A stretch of DNA of 64,000 bases, from the NCBI RefSeq assembly GCF_017942085.1, contig NZ_JAGKSP010000003.1, positions 124,001 through 188,000 of the forward strand, written 5' to 3'. Origin of the DNA: Paenibacillus lignilyticus. GTDB taxonomy: Bacteria; Bacillota; Bacilli; Paenibacillales; Paenibacillaceae. The translations under genes and the position numbers were made by a program. This document shows positions 49,351 to 61,252 of the stretch, in pieces (within the stretch, counting starts at the first letter, position 1; every line of letters starts with the position of its first letter). Under the pieces are notes generated by a model. It was given only the letters and a program-made list of their open reading frames with translations, ran no database searches and was not told where the DNA came from.

Positions 49351-49391
49351 TAAAAAGATGGTTTGCACAACTGCTGCAAACCATCTCTTTG
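49351..49391 (-). terminator. Rho-independent terminator of the FAD oxidoreductase
   Basis: AGATGGTTTGCA / TGCAAACCATCT perfect 12-bp stem with CAACTGC loop; on the minus strand T5 follows. 15 bases after the stop at 49406. Confidence 0.85.
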
Positions 49392-49405
49392 TATTGTCCT
49401 ATAAA

Positions 49406-51655
49406 CTATTCGTACACCCTGACTTCGACAATTTCGGCGCGCTGGCTGCCATTCGTCGAGTAAGCCACGATTCGGAGCTTTTCAGTGGTTACCGCTGCAT
49501 GCAGCGTATGGATGTGCTTGCGTTTATGATTGTTTTGTCCTTCAGCTACAGCCGTCCATTCGCCGTTCGCGTACGCCTCAACGGTATAATTTTGAATGAG
49601 CTCCGGCATGATTGCAAAAGGCGTGCGGTGATGGTGAAGGTTGATCAAGTCCTCGTTTACGTCATCATTGAACGTAATGTGGACCGACCGAACATTCACC
49701 TGATTCTCCCAGCTTAGCTCCAACCATTCTGATGAAGCTTCCCCCAAGGCGGCGGACGACCACAGATGCGGGCCCGCAAAAGGACGGGCGTAGCCATCGA
49801 CGGCTCTCTCCGGAGCGAAAGCATTTGTCCGTGAAAGCAGACGGAAACAGAGCGGCTTGCGAACAAACGGATTCATGCTCCATTGGATGACAGGCTGTGA
49901 CGACTGATGGTTCTCGAGGTCTGAGGATACAGCCCGCTTCGCTCCATTGAGAAATGTAAGCACGCCCGTTTGCGGCTGATGGGACAAGTGCAGTGAAAGA
50001 TGCTCGTCGGCTTTAATGATGAGGAAGGCATTTTGCGGAGCATCCGGTTTCCATTGCAAATCCAGCTTCACCCATTGCTTATCACCTTTGCCAACTTGCG
50101 TCGACGCAACCATTTGCAGCGTGTGCGGGACGTAATTCTCCCCACGCCCCGTATTCCACAGCTCGACTTTAAGCGTCGCTGCATCTGCAGCATCCACCAA
50201 CAGCTCGATGCCGTCAATGTCCGGGTCCGCCGGTATCAGCAAGCCAATGTCGGACTTAAGGGAGTACGTATCTACCGGGTTTTCCACCGCAAGTCGCGTC
50301 AATGTGCTGGATGCGTTTACGTTCGCTCGCAATGCCAGATCGGCTGCATCCTTATTGCGCAAGCCGATGATTGAGGCGTCCTGCTTGAGCATCGTTTGCT
50401 GCAGTTCGCTCAGATGGTTGTTATGCAGCTCGCGCGGCGTAATCCCCTTCTCTGCGCACAATGCGGCACCGGTACCGGCAGCTTCGCCGATGACCGCACA
50501 AGTTGCCATTACCCGCGTTGTCCCAAACGCGACGTGCGAGGCACTTATATCGCGGCCGGCCATGAGTAGATTGTTGACATTCGCGGAATATAGCGAGCGA
50601 AACGGAATATGATAGATGCCGTCCATGTGAAGGTGCTTGGATCCGCTTTCCGTCGAATACATCCCCTGCGGCGGATGCAGATCGATGGACCAGCCGCCGA
50701 AAGCGATGCGGTCCTCGAATTCGCGTTGCGCCAAAATATCGTTCTGATTGAGTACGTAATCGCCGATGAACCGGCGGTATTCTCTTTTTCCGGGGATAGA
50801 GCCGACCCATTCAAGCGTCATATTATCGGCATCAAACTTGCCGGAGTTCTTGATATAGTCCCAAATGCCGTAAATGGCTGACCACAGCTCGTCGCGGATC
50901 AGCTCGTTATCATGAACGGTATCGAGCTCGCCTCCCCATTCGATCCACCAATAGGCACAGCCGTTATCGCCGCTGCGGATGACTCGTTTCATTGGAATCG
51001 TCGTTTGGGTGATGTCCTTGGCAAAAGAAGGCGGGATGTATTGCACGGGCCGGCCGGCATCCTTCGTATAGAACAGAAGCGTACTGCCGAGCGTAATATC
51101 GTCCGCTACGTCTGGCGCCCACTCTTCGTTGTATTCGTCCTTCGACTCGCGTCCGACGCGATATTTGGCTCCGGCGAGAAACCCTACCAGTCCATCGCCC
51201 GAACAATCCAGAAACACTTCGCTTTCAAAACGAATCTTCCGTTCCGACCCCATCATCCAGCCCGTTACGGAACGAATCGTGCGGTCCGCCTCGTCACCGT
51301 CTGCCTCCACTTCATGCACATCCGTATTGAGAAATAAACGGATATTGGACTCTGCCCGCACCTTCTCCATGACGACCAAGTCCCAAAAGTATGGATTCCC
51401 GTCCATATTACGGTACTGGTTCTCAACGAACAATTCACCCATGATGCCGGTTTCCCTTGCATAGCGGTGTGTTCCGTGTGCAGTAGCGCCGCAAACCCAC
51501 ACCCTCACCTCGCTGCTGGAATTACCGCCGAGGACAGGCCGGTTTTGCACAAGCGAAACCGTTCTGCCCAGCCGGGCTGCGGCGATAGCCGCACAAACCC
51601 CTGCCAGTCCGCCGCCAATAACCGTTATGTCTGTCGCCACGACCTCATTTCTCAT
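49406..51655 (-). CDS. FAD-dependent oxidoreductase with C-terminal discoidin domain
   Basis: About 749 aa from ATG 51655 (AAGGAG ten bases upstream). The first ~470 residues are an FAD-dependent oxidoreductase: TDITVIGGGLAGVCAAIAAA, GRTVSLVQNRPVLGGNSSSE, and the second dinucleotide strand NNLLMAGRDISASHVAFGTT, as in the family of 'FAD-dependent dehydrogenases' of polysaccharide loci. The C-terminal ~270 residues are beta-rich and end in an F5/8 type C-like domain (QNYTVEAYANGEWTAVAEGQ, AEIVEVRVYE). No signal peptide, so it acts in the cytoplasm, probably on a sugar acid or glycan. Divergent from an AraC gene. Confidence 0.85.
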   Translation of the reverse strand: MRNEVVATDITVIGGGLAGVCAAIAAARLGRTVSLVQNRPVLGGNSSSEVRVWVCGATAHGTHRYARETGIMGELFVENQYRNMDGNPYFWDLVVMEKVRAESNIRLFLNTDVHEVEADGDEADRTIRSVTGWMMGSERKIRFESEVFLDCSGDGLVGFLAGAKYRVGRESKDEYNEEWAPDVADDITLGSTLLFYTKDAGRPVQYIPPSFAKDITQTTIPMKRVIRSGDNGCAYWWIEWGGELDTVHDNELIRDELWSAIYGIWDYIKNSGKFDADNMTLEWVGSIPGKREYRRFIGDYVLNQNDILAQREFEDRIAFGGWSIDLHPPQGMYSTESGSKHLHMDGIYHIPFRSLYSANVNNLLMAGRDISASHVAFGTTRVMATCAVIGEAAGTGAALCAEKGITPRELHNNHLSELQQTMLKQDASIIGLRNKDAADLALRANVNASSTLTRLAVENPVDTYSLKSDIGLLIPADPDIDGIELLVDAADAATLKVELWNTGRGENYVPHTLQMVASTQVGKGDKQWVKLDLQWKPDAPQNAFLIIKADEHLSLHLSHQPQTGVLTFLNGAKRAVSSDLENHQSSQPVIQWSMNPFVRKPLCFRLLSRTNAFAPERAVDGYARPFAGPHLWSSAALGEASSEWLELSWENQVNVRSVHITFNDDVNEDLINLHHHRTPFAIMPELIQNYTVEAYANGEWTAVAEGQNNHKRKHIHTLHAAVTTEKLRIVAYSTNGSQRAEIVEVRVYE

Positions 51656-51788
51656 ATCCCATGCACTCCTTATCGTTAAATGAATGTCTTTAGTTTCATC
51701 ATAATAGCTGTTCATTTCAAATAACATGCATTGTATTGCGATAATTGATATACTTTATTTCACTAGGACAACTGAGGTGAAAGCTCGG

Positions 51789-52598
51789 ATGAAGATCGAT
51801 CATTATGCAAAGTTGGTCTCGCACGTTTATTGGGAACGCAAGGAACGGTTTGCTCTCGACCGTGATATTTATCCATGCTGGACGATGTTCGCTGCGCAAG
51901 ACGGCAAATTCATTTATTCGATAGATGACCATGAAGGGGAAGCAGGCTTCGGTGACTTGGTGATCTGTCCGCCGAATACTTGGTTTCACCGACGAACGGT
52001 CAGCCCGCTTAGCTTCCATTTTCTCCATTTCAATTGGGAAGCGGAATCCGGTGCGGATCCGAAGACGGAGTCGGAATTCGGGGAGAAATTTCATCTTATC
52101 GGGAAACTTCGCATTGCTGATGAAGAAAGACTGCTGTCCGATTTCCGTTATTTGAAACAACTGGCACCTGAACGGGATCAAGCAGCTCATGCGAATAAGC
52201 AGCATTTATTAAACGACCTGCTGTTGCTGTTAACGTTCGAGCAGGGAAATGATCTGAGTTCCGGCCATGCAGATATCCCACATGAGTTGCAGCAGGCTCA
52301 TCAGTTCATGTCGGCCCACGCCTACGCACCTCTAAACATGCGGAGCTTGGCGCATTCGCTGAAGCTTTCACCTGTTCAGCTGACCCGCCGGTTCCGCTGC
52401 GCATATGGCGTTACGCCGTCTGAATTCGTAACGGAGCTTCGGCTCTCCCGGGCATGCCGGCTGCTTGAGGAAACCGAACTCAGCATCGACAAAATCGCAT
52501 CCCGGTGCGGGTACGAGAACGGGTTTTATTTAAGTCGTGTTTTTCGGCAAAAGCGCGGCATGACCCCTTCCTATTACCGAAAAACACATCGGGTGTAG
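51789..52598 (+). CDS. AraC-family regulator divergent from the FAD oxidoreductase
   Basis: About 269 aa from ATG 51789 (GAGGTG nine bases upstream). The N-terminal cupin-like sensor includes IYPCWTMFAAQDGKFIYSID and FGDLVICPPNTWFHRR; the C-terminal AraC double HTH is LNMRSLAHSLKLSPVQLTRR and LSIDKIASRCGYENGFYLSR. Divergent from the FAD oxidoreductase with ~130 bases between, a standard arrangement for a local activator. Confidence 0.9.
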   Translation: MKIDHYAKLVSHVYWERKERFALDRDIYPCWTMFAAQDGKFIYSIDDHEGEAGFGDLVICPPNTWFHRRTVSPLSFHFLHFNWEAESGADPKTESEFGEKFHLIGKLRIADEERLLSDFRYLKQLAPERDQAAHANKQHLLNDLLLLLTFEQGNDLSSGHADIPHELQQAHQFMSAHAYAPLNMRSLAHSLKLSPVQLTRRFRCAYGVTPSEFVTELRLSRACRLLEETELSIDKIASRCGYENGFYLSRVFRQKRGMTPSYYRKTHRV

Positions 52599-52635
52599 GT
52601 CAGATGGAAAGTTTCATTTGCACATCAAAAACCCA

Positions 52636-52684
52636 AAAAGCGCCAACCGCCATCCAAATTGATTGGAAAGCGGTTGGCGCTTCT
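52636..52684. terminator. Terminator between convergent genes
   Basis: AAGCGCCAACCGC / GCGGTTGGCGCTT perfect 13-bp outer stem, with a second small helix CCAA-attga-TTGG in the loop. It lies between the AraC gene (plus) and the hypothetical gene at 52696 (minus). Confidence 0.85.
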
Positions 52685-52695
52685 CTCAAGAACCG

Positions 52696-53214
52696 TCAGA
52701 TTCTATAGCAAGTTTCCCCATTATGATAAAACGTCTTCAAGGTACAATTCCAATTCATCATATAGGAGCGGATGGACTGGATCTCGCTCTCGCGGAAGGC
52801 AAACAACAAAAAATGCTTCAACAGGAAATGAAAAATCAACGTAAAAAAAGCTTTCACTTCGGCGTCGGTCGTTAATTCTCCTCGCTCTAACGCAAGGTCG
52901 TATATCTCTACGACCCCAACCGGCGGAATCTGATCCCAATAATCGAAGTGATGATCTTCTATATCATCCACGACGCTTTGCTCCATGGACGTAAGCATCG
53001 GCGAGTTTTCCTGCTTCAAATCACTTAGGCTAAACTTTAATGCCAGGCCTACGTCGTCGCACTCAACTACGATATTGGCGTGGTTTGCATTACGACCTTG
53101 ACGGACGGTTATTCGCTGGTTGTCAACGCAACGCTTGAATTCTTCTCCGGCATCCTCCCAGGCCTTCAATAGAAACGCTTTTTCTTCCAAAAATAAGTAA
53201 ACTCTTGTTGCCAT
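52696..53214 (-). CDS. Hypothetical protein
   Basis: About 172 aa from ATG 53214 (GAGGAG upstream). A soluble, acidic protein with no known motif: MATRVYLFLEEKAFLLKAWE, FDYWDQIPPVGVVEIYDLAL, then a hydrophobic helix KAFFTLIFHFLLKHFLLFAF near the C-terminus that might touch the membrane. Not recognised. It is followed by a terminator, and 38 bases separate it from the next upstream gene, so the two could be co-transcribed. Confidence 0.6.
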   Translation of the reverse strand: MATRVYLFLEEKAFLLKAWEDAGEEFKRCVDNQRITVRQGRNANHANIVVECDDVGLALKFSLSDLKQENSPMLTSMEQSVVDDIEDHHFDYWDQIPPVGVVEIYDLALERGELTTDAEVKAFFTLIFHFLLKHFLLFAFRESEIQSIRSYMMNWNCTLKTFYHNGETCYRI

Positions 53215-53252
53215 ATCCGTCTCCTCTATCATTTGGACCTCAGAATTTTCGC

Positions 53253-53741
53253 TTATCGTAACAGCTTTAAGTATTTTTCAGCTTCCTTAAATTCAGGTGA
53301 ATTTTTCATTTGTTCATACAAGGCTTGGAACTCTTCCGGATTAAAGGTGCCGTTGTCGATCTGCTTGATGTATTCATCGATCTTTTGGTTGGCCTCATCG
53401 GAATGCGCAGCGAGCTGTTCGTGAATGTTCTTCAACTTCGCCGGCGGCTCCGTCTCCGTAAGTTTCTTCAATTCTTGTTTTACCGTTACAAGTTCTTTCT
53501 TAATTTCTTTTTCCGCTGAGTTATCGTTTGCGGCATTCGCATCTGTTGCGTTCTTCTGATTTTCTTTTGCCTTCTGAATCAATGCCGGCATCTTCTCATT
53601 CACCGCACTGACAGTCGATACGGTTTCTTTGGTTTGCTTGGCGAATTCAACCGTTCCCAATATCGTGTCTTTAAAATATAAGAATGTTCCGCCCAGAATA
53701 ACCACAAGAACACCTAATACGATAAGTAATTTTCGAAACAT
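53253..53741 (-). CDS. DUF6376-like membrane-anchored coiled-coil protein
   Basis: A 162-aa protein with one N-terminal helix (LLIVLGVLVVILGGTFLYF) and a long charged coiled-coil (EKMPALIQKAKENQKNATDA, IKKELVTVKQELKKLTETEP, and EYIKQIDNGTFNPEEFQALY). This resembles the DUF6376/YjfA-type small Bacillales proteins; function unknown, extracytoplasmic. GAGGTAAGGG precedes the ATG. Confidence 0.7.
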   Translation of the reverse strand: MFRKLLIVLGVLVVILGGTFLYFKDTILGTVEFAKQTKETVSTVSAVNEKMPALIQKAKENQKNATDANAANDNSAEKEIKKELVTVKQELKKLTETEPPAKLKNIHEQLAAHSDEANQKIDEYIKQIDNGTFNPEEFQALYEQMKNSPEFKEAEKYLKLLR

Positions 53742-53899
53742 TCCCTTACCTCCAAAATAGTCCGTATTTTACTTTGACGCATTAAACAACAAAAAGGTTT
53801 CAATCGTTAGCTTTAAGACTTCGCAGAGCGACTTTATCGACCGACTTCTGATGAGGATATAAATTCTAATTATTGGGAAGCAGTCAGAGGAGGCTTACG

Positions 53900-54307
53900 A
53901 TGAATTCGGTATATATCACAAGCACCCCGGGCGTTCAAGTCGAGATGAACCCGCTTGAGCCGACGAACCTTAAGGAAGTAGAGAATGACCTATCTCTCAA
54001 TCACGACCTCAATCTTTATAATTTTGTTATCATCCTGAACCGGGAAACGCGGGAGAAAAACATAGAGGTTACCAAACAAGAAAAATTGAACTTTAACGCC
54101 ATCACAACCGAGACCATTCCCATCGAAGAAATGCCGAATCGGCGGACTAACTTGCTTGATCTCACCACCGCAATTGAATGCTTTACGCCCATCTATCAGT
54201 TTTTCTTGACGGATAATGATTTCTGGAGAGCCACGAATTCGCTGCAATTGGATGAAACCATCGGCATTCTTGCTTCCAAGGAGCTTAAAAACAAACAGAA
54301 CGCTTAG
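53900..54307 (+). CDS. Hypothetical protein
   Basis: About 135 aa from ATG 53900 (AGAGGAGG seven bases upstream; the frame is open nine codons further). Begins MNSVYITSTPGVQVEMNPLE; soluble, with a middle LNLYNFVIILNRETREKNIE and an end TAIECFTPIYQFFLTDNDFW. No motif recognised. Divergent from the DUF6376-like gene, own terminator. Confidence 0.6.
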   Translation: MNSVYITSTPGVQVEMNPLEPTNLKEVENDLSLNHDLNLYNFVIILNRETREKNIEVTKQEKLNFNAITTETIPIEEMPNRRTNLLDLTTAIECFTPIYQFFLTDNDFWRATNSLQLDETIGILASKELKNKQNA

Positions 54308-54316
54308 GCCAAATTA

Positions 54317-54346
54317 AAAGGGAGGCCGCAAAGCCTCCCTCTCTTT
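54317..54346 (+). terminator. Rho-independent terminator
   Basis: AAGGGAGGC / GCCTCCCTC stem, followed by TCTTTG, 10 bases after the stop at 54307 and 30 bases from the rph stop, so it may serve both. Confidence 0.8.
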
Positions 54347-54375
54347 GGAGATCTCCGCTCGAGGCCGGTTTCTCC

Positions 54376-57054
<2,679 letters not shown>

Positions 57055-57125
57055 CTAACTATGTCTATTTGACACAAGACAGTCGTACATCGATTGTATC
57101 ATCGTGTCTGCATATAAGCAAGATG

Positions 57126-57160
57126 AAGAACCTGAGTATCGTACTCAGGTTCTTTTTTTT
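57126..57160. terminator. Terminator-like hairpin before rph
   Basis: AAGAACCTGAGTA / TACTCAGGTTCTT 13-bp stem with TCG loop and T8 on the plus side. On the minus strand it follows the ABC ATPase stop at 57194 but the T-run there is weak. It separates the exporter operon from rph. Confidence 0.75.
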
Positions 57161-57193
57161 GATTTATTCATAGTGAGCAACCATCAGCTTATC

Positions 57194-57871
57194 TTATTGT
57201 TCAATGAGAGAACCGTTCTCTAAATAAAGAATACGGTCGCACAGCGGCAGAATGCGTTCATCGTGCGTAACCATGACAGCGCTCTTTCCCAGCTCTCTCG
57301 CTTCTCCGGCTAACATTCGCACGACGTCCAATCCTCGTGTCGCATCCAGACTCGCAGTCGGCTCGTCCGCGAGCAAAACAGCCGGATCGTTCATGAGGGC
57401 TCTTGCGATGGCAACACGCTGGCGTTCGCCTCCTGATAACTTGCCCGGATAAGCATCGCTGCGATGATCCAAGCCCAGCCTCCGAAGGATCTCATCCGTT
57501 CGCCTAGCACCGATCCTTTTATCCATCCCACTTAACTTAGCAACAAGGATCAGTTGTTCTTTCACCTTTAAATAAGGAATCAAATTGGCACTTTGAAAGA
57601 TAAATCCCAGCTTATGAAGCCGTACGTCGGCCAACTCTTGCTTATCTAATCGGTTAATTGCTTCCCCGTCAACCAGAACATCGCCGCTTGTAGGCTTTAG
57701 AAGTGCGCCGGCGATCGACAGGAACGTGCTCTTGCCGGATCCGGAGGGTCCCATAATCGCAACCAGCTCCCCTTCCGACACTTGCAGATTTAGCGTATTC
57801 AGGATCGTTCGCTGTCGGCCGCCGTCCTCGAAGGTATGCGTAATATTCTTGAGCACTAATCGGTGACTCAT
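57194..57871 (-). CDS. ABC transporter ATP-binding protein (LolD/MacB type)
   Basis: About 225 aa from ATG 57871, which overlaps the permease stop (ATGA) and has GGAGG eight bases upstream. All nucleotide-binding motifs are present: Walker A GPSGSGKST, LSGGERQRVAIARAL, Walker B VLLADEPTASLD and the H-loop VMVTHDERI. It is the LolD-like type that works with FtsX-fold permeases. Last gene of the RR-HK-permease-ATPase operon. Confidence 0.93.
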   Translation of the reverse strand: MSHRLVLKNITHTFEDGGRQRTILNTLNLQVSEGELVAIMGPSGSGKSTFLSIAGALLKPTSGDVLVDGEAINRLDKQELADVRLHKLGFIFQSANLIPYLKVKEQLILVAKLSGMDKRIGARRTDEILRRLGLDHRSDAYPGKLSGGERQRVAIARALMNDPAVLLADEPTASLDATRGLDVVRMLAGEARELGKSAVMVTHDERILPLCDRILYLENGSLIEQ

Positions 57872-58995
57872 GCGGCAGACCTCCCAATCGCGTTTAAAGC
57901 GTCTATTCGAGTCACTTTCCAAACGGAGAGCAATGATCCGGCAAGTGACATCGCAATAAATGCCCCACTGGTCAGCGCCACCGATGAGCTATGAAGTTGG
58001 AACGGCATACCACTGGGCAATATCGCTTCTACCACGCGGACAATCAGCACACTTACAATCAGGCTGCCTGTCGACAAGAGCAAGATTTGAATGGCAATAA
58101 TTCGGATGAGGTACGACGAGCGAGTTCCGATTGCTTTAAGGATGCCAAATTGACTGCTTTTCTGGATCGTGATGACATAGAAAAACACAGCCAAAACAAA
58201 AGAAGATATGATGAATAAGAATATAATCATCATTAACAGCGAACCTTGCTCCTCCTTGTATCCCGGTATAGCAGAAACCGCGTCTGCCTTCGTGACGATT
58301 TGGGCATCCGGCAGCAACGTTGCAAGCTGCTCGGATTGCTTCTTGTTTACCTTCACCGCAATCGCATTGTAGAGCGTTTCGCTCGCTGCCTCTTCCGCTC
58401 CGGTGCGCGGCGCCGACTTCACCTGAAACTGTTGGTAATCGTGCTCGCTGAGAATAACCGCAGGCGTATGACTGAATGATTCATGGCGGACAAATCCGCC
58501 GACTGTCCATTTCAAGCCTGAAGCTTGATCGACAATAACAGAACCGAGGCGAATTCCCGAATCCTTTAGTTTGCGATCAACAAGCACTCTTCCGGTCCCT
58601 TGCGATGAAATGGTTCTTCCCTCAACTACATTTGGCATCAGCCAGCCAGCCGGTCTCAAACCAAGAAGCGTCACATCCGTCTTGTGATTAGTCCCCTCCG
58701 CTGTCACGGTTGTCATTCTGAGCGAAAGCGGCTGAACATTCTCGTGTCCCGCAATTGAACCTGCCTCGATCAGCGATTGTTTATTTAATAACGAACGGGT
58801 GAATCGATGGTTCGCATCCTTCTCCATAATAAAGTGGGAAGCATCCATCTTCTGGATGGATGCTGCGTTGTCGAAGGCGAGCCCTTGTGCAAGTCCGGTA
58901 ACGAACAGGACTAGAAACGCGATCAACAGCATAATACATGCAATCAGTGAATAACGGATTTTTGCGAATCTTAACTCTCGAATGGCCAGATACAT
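57868..58995 (-). CDS. FtsX-fold ABC transporter permease (DevC type)
   Basis: A 375-aa permease. N-terminal helix LIACIMLLIAFLVLFVTG, an extracellular domain of ~190 residues (HENVQPLSLRMTTVTAEGTN, VNKKQSEQLATLLPDAQIV), and three C-terminal helices (LLMMIIFLFIISSFVLAVFF, QILLLSTGSLIVSVLIVRVV, ALTSGAFIAMSLAGSLLSVW). It resembles the DevC/YtrF-like export permeases. No membrane-fusion partner lies in the operon. GGAGGGG precedes the ATG. Confidence 0.88.
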   Translation of the reverse strand: MYLAIRELRFAKIRYSLIACIMLLIAFLVLFVTGLAQGLAFDNAASIQKMDASHFIMEKDANHRFTRSLLNKQSLIEAGSIAGHENVQPLSLRMTTVTAEGTNHKTDVTLLGLRPAGWLMPNVVEGRTISSQGTGRVLVDRKLKDSGIRLGSVIVDQASGLKWTVGGFVRHESFSHTPAVILSEHDYQQFQVKSAPRTGAEEAASETLYNAIAVKVNKKQSEQLATLLPDAQIVTKADAVSAIPGYKEEQGSLLMMIIFLFIISSFVLAVFFYVITIQKSSQFGILKAIGTRSSYLIRIIAIQILLLSTGSLIVSVLIVRVVEAILPSGMPFQLHSSSVALTSGAFIAMSLAGSLLSVWKVTRIDALNAIGRSAA

Positions 58996-59060
58996 TGTGT
59001 TCCCCTCCCCTGGATAACTCCAGTTTAGGAAGCGAAAATGAACGGCGCATGAATAACAAA

Positions 59061-60440
59061 TTACATTTCAGGAAGTGTTACAGTAAACTGGGTGCCAGCT
59101 CCTACCTTGCTGTTCACTTCGATTTCACCTTTGTGTAGCTGCACGATCCTTTTCACAATGGCTAGTCCCAGACCGGTCCGTCCGGATGCGCGTTCTCGTG
59201 CGCGATCGACACGGTAGAACCGATCGAACAGATAAGGCAGATATTCAGGAGCAATCCCATCTCCGGTATCTGAAATAATAATGCTCGTGCGTGCATGTGC
59301 ATGCTCTGCTCGAATTTCAATTCTTCGGCCGACCGGAATATGGTTTACGGCATTGCTCAATAAATTAGTCCATACCTGCAACAGCAGCACTTCATCGCCA
59401 TAAATTGAAATCGATTCAGGAACGGACAATTTAAGAAACAGTTCCTTTTCCTCCAGTTGCCATTGCAGCACTTTCACGGCTTGACGGACGTGGCTGTTTA
59501 AAGAGAAATGCGTTCTGTTGAGCGCTTCTTCCCCATGCTCCAGCGTAGAGAGCAGCAGCAGCTGCTTGCTTAATAAGGAAAGATGGCGGCTTTCTGCTTC
59601 GATGATGGAGGCGTGCTGCTCACGTTCTTCTTTCGATAGATCATCTTGCGACAACACTTTGGCAAACCCTTGGATCGAGGTAAGCGGCGATTGGATCTCA
59701 TGCGATACGTTCGATACAAACTGTTGTCGAGCCATATCCACGCGCTCCAGCTCCCTGCTCATCGTCATGAAATGCTCGGCTAGCTGACCGATTTCGTCAC
59801 GTCTGCCGGAATTTAATCGGAGGTTGTAGTTTCCATGCGCGAGACGTTTTGTCGCATCGGTTAGCTTCGTAATCGGATTGACAATATAGCGAGTGCTAAT
59901 CAAGAAAAATAACATACTGATGATGATGGTCAACAACCCTACAAGAGCGAAGAAGGTACGAAGTTCGCCGAACTGAAGCAGCACATCCGGCCTCATAAAT
60001 AACGCATACTTCTTCCCCGATGATTGGACGGGTACGCCTACCGTATTGCTTAAGCGGTTTTCAAAGAACCCTGAGATGAACGGTTTATTCGGAAAATGTT
60101 CCACACCGTGATAGACGCCGCCGTCAAGGACTAACGCGATGTTTTGCTTATCGAGGTCCTGCTGACGGAAGCTCCTACCGTAAAAATGCGAATCGACTTG
60201 GCCATCGGTTATATAGATTTCATACCCCAGAGCGGCTGCGTGTTGAAGATAATCCTCCATTTGAATGGGCTCAGACTCTATAAACTGCTTCATTTGTTTG
60301 GCGATGGAAACAAGCTTCGCATCATTATAAGGTTTTAACTTGATATGATAGTACATGTTGGAAGCGAGGAAACCCAGTACACTACTGACGAAAATAACGG
60401 CTGCAGTTATAAAAAACACACGGTAGTAAAGAGACTTCAT
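59061..60440 (-). CDS. Sensor histidine kinase (HAMP-HisKA-HATPase)
   Basis: A 459-aa membrane kinase. Two helices (~7-28 and ~165-187) enclose an extracellular sensor of ~135 residues. HAMP (TKLTDATKRLAHGNYNLRLN), the phospho-His in FVSNVSHEIQSPLTSIQGFA, then N-, G1- and G2-boxes (WTNLLSNAVNHIP, ISDTGDGIAP, RTGLGLAIVKRIVQLHKGEI). Its ATG overlaps the response-regulator stop (ATGA). It likely controls the downstream ABC exporter. Confidence 0.93.
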   Translation of the reverse strand: MKSLYYRVFFITAAVIFVSSVLGFLASNMYYHIKLKPYNDAKLVSIAKQMKQFIESEPIQMEDYLQHAAALGYEIYITDGQVDSHFYGRSFRQQDLDKQNIALVLDGGVYHGVEHFPNKPFISGFFENRLSNTVGVPVQSSGKKYALFMRPDVLLQFGELRTFFALVGLLTIIISMLFFLISTRYIVNPITKLTDATKRLAHGNYNLRLNSGRRDEIGQLAEHFMTMSRELERVDMARQQFVSNVSHEIQSPLTSIQGFAKVLSQDDLSKEEREQHASIIEAESRHLSLLSKQLLLLSTLEHGEEALNRTHFSLNSHVRQAVKVLQWQLEEKELFLKLSVPESISIYGDEVLLLQVWTNLLSNAVNHIPVGRRIEIRAEHAHARTSIIISDTGDGIAPEYLPYLFDRFYRVDRARERASGRTGLGLAIVKRIVQLHKGEIEVNSKVGAGTQFTVTLPEM

Positions 60441-61114
60441 CGTTCGCTCACCACAATCTTGTAGCCGATCCCGCGAATGGTTTGGATGTTAAAGTCATCC
60501 GTGTAATCGGCAAAACGTTGTCTGAGCCGTTTGATATGTACATCTACCGTTCTGTCATCCCCTTCATAATCTGCCCCCCATACGAGACGGATCAGCTCAT
60601 CACGAGAGAATAGCCGCCCGGGGTATTGTGCCAATTGCGCCAGCAGCTCGAATTCTTTCATCGGAAGCAGGAAAACCGATTGGCCGTCGGAAACTTCAAC
60701 GTTTTTGCGGTCAATCGTAATGCGATGCATGCGGATGATATCATTCGATAACTTGTTATAACGGCGAAACAGCGCTTTAACCCGAAATAACAGCTCTTCG
60801 GGCTCAAATGGTTTCGTCACATAGTCGTCCGTCCCCTTGAGATAACCTTCTTTCTTATCGGACAGCTGATCTTTGGCCGTAAGCATAATAATCGGGATGT
60901 CGTAATGCTGCCTTATATGCTTGCACAGTTCAAATCCGTCCATATGCGGCATCATAACATCAATAATGGCAATATCTATCGGTGAATGCTCCATTACCTT
61001 TACGGCCTCTGCTCCGTCCTGCGCTTCAAGCACGCGAAATCCTTCACGGGTCATTACATATCGGACGAGCGCTCTAATATTAGGATCATCGTCTGCCAAT
61101 AGCAGTTGGTTCAT
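60437..61114 (-). CDS. OmpR-family response regulator
   Basis: About 225 aa from ATG 61114 (GGAGG eight bases upstream). Receiver: acidic pocket D8-D9, phospho-acceptor D52 in IAIIDVMMPHMDGF, Lys in MLTAKDQ. C-terminal OmpR winged helix: LLAQLAQYPGRLFSRDELIR and DDRTVDVHIKRLRQRFADYT. First gene of the regulator-kinase-permease-ATPase operon. Confidence 0.94.
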   Translation of the reverse strand: MNQLLLADDDPNIRALVRYVMTREGFRVLEAQDGAEAVKVMEHSPIDIAIIDVMMPHMDGFELCKHIRQHYDIPIIMLTAKDQLSDKKEGYLKGTDDYVTKPFEPEELLFRVKALFRRYNKLSNDIIRMHRITIDRKNVEVSDGQSVFLLPMKEFELLAQLAQYPGRLFSRDELIRLVWGADYEGDDRTVDVHIKRLRQRFADYTDDFNIQTIRGIGYKIVVSER

Positions 61115-61252
61115 TGCAATAACCTCCATTTCCATATCGATGTAAGCATAGCATAAATAATTGAGCAAGCACCTAAGTGCCTTTTCCCGCGAACAATGGT
61201 AAAATGTCAGCTTAGAACGAATATTTTCCAAGACATGGAGGTGTCCTTGATT

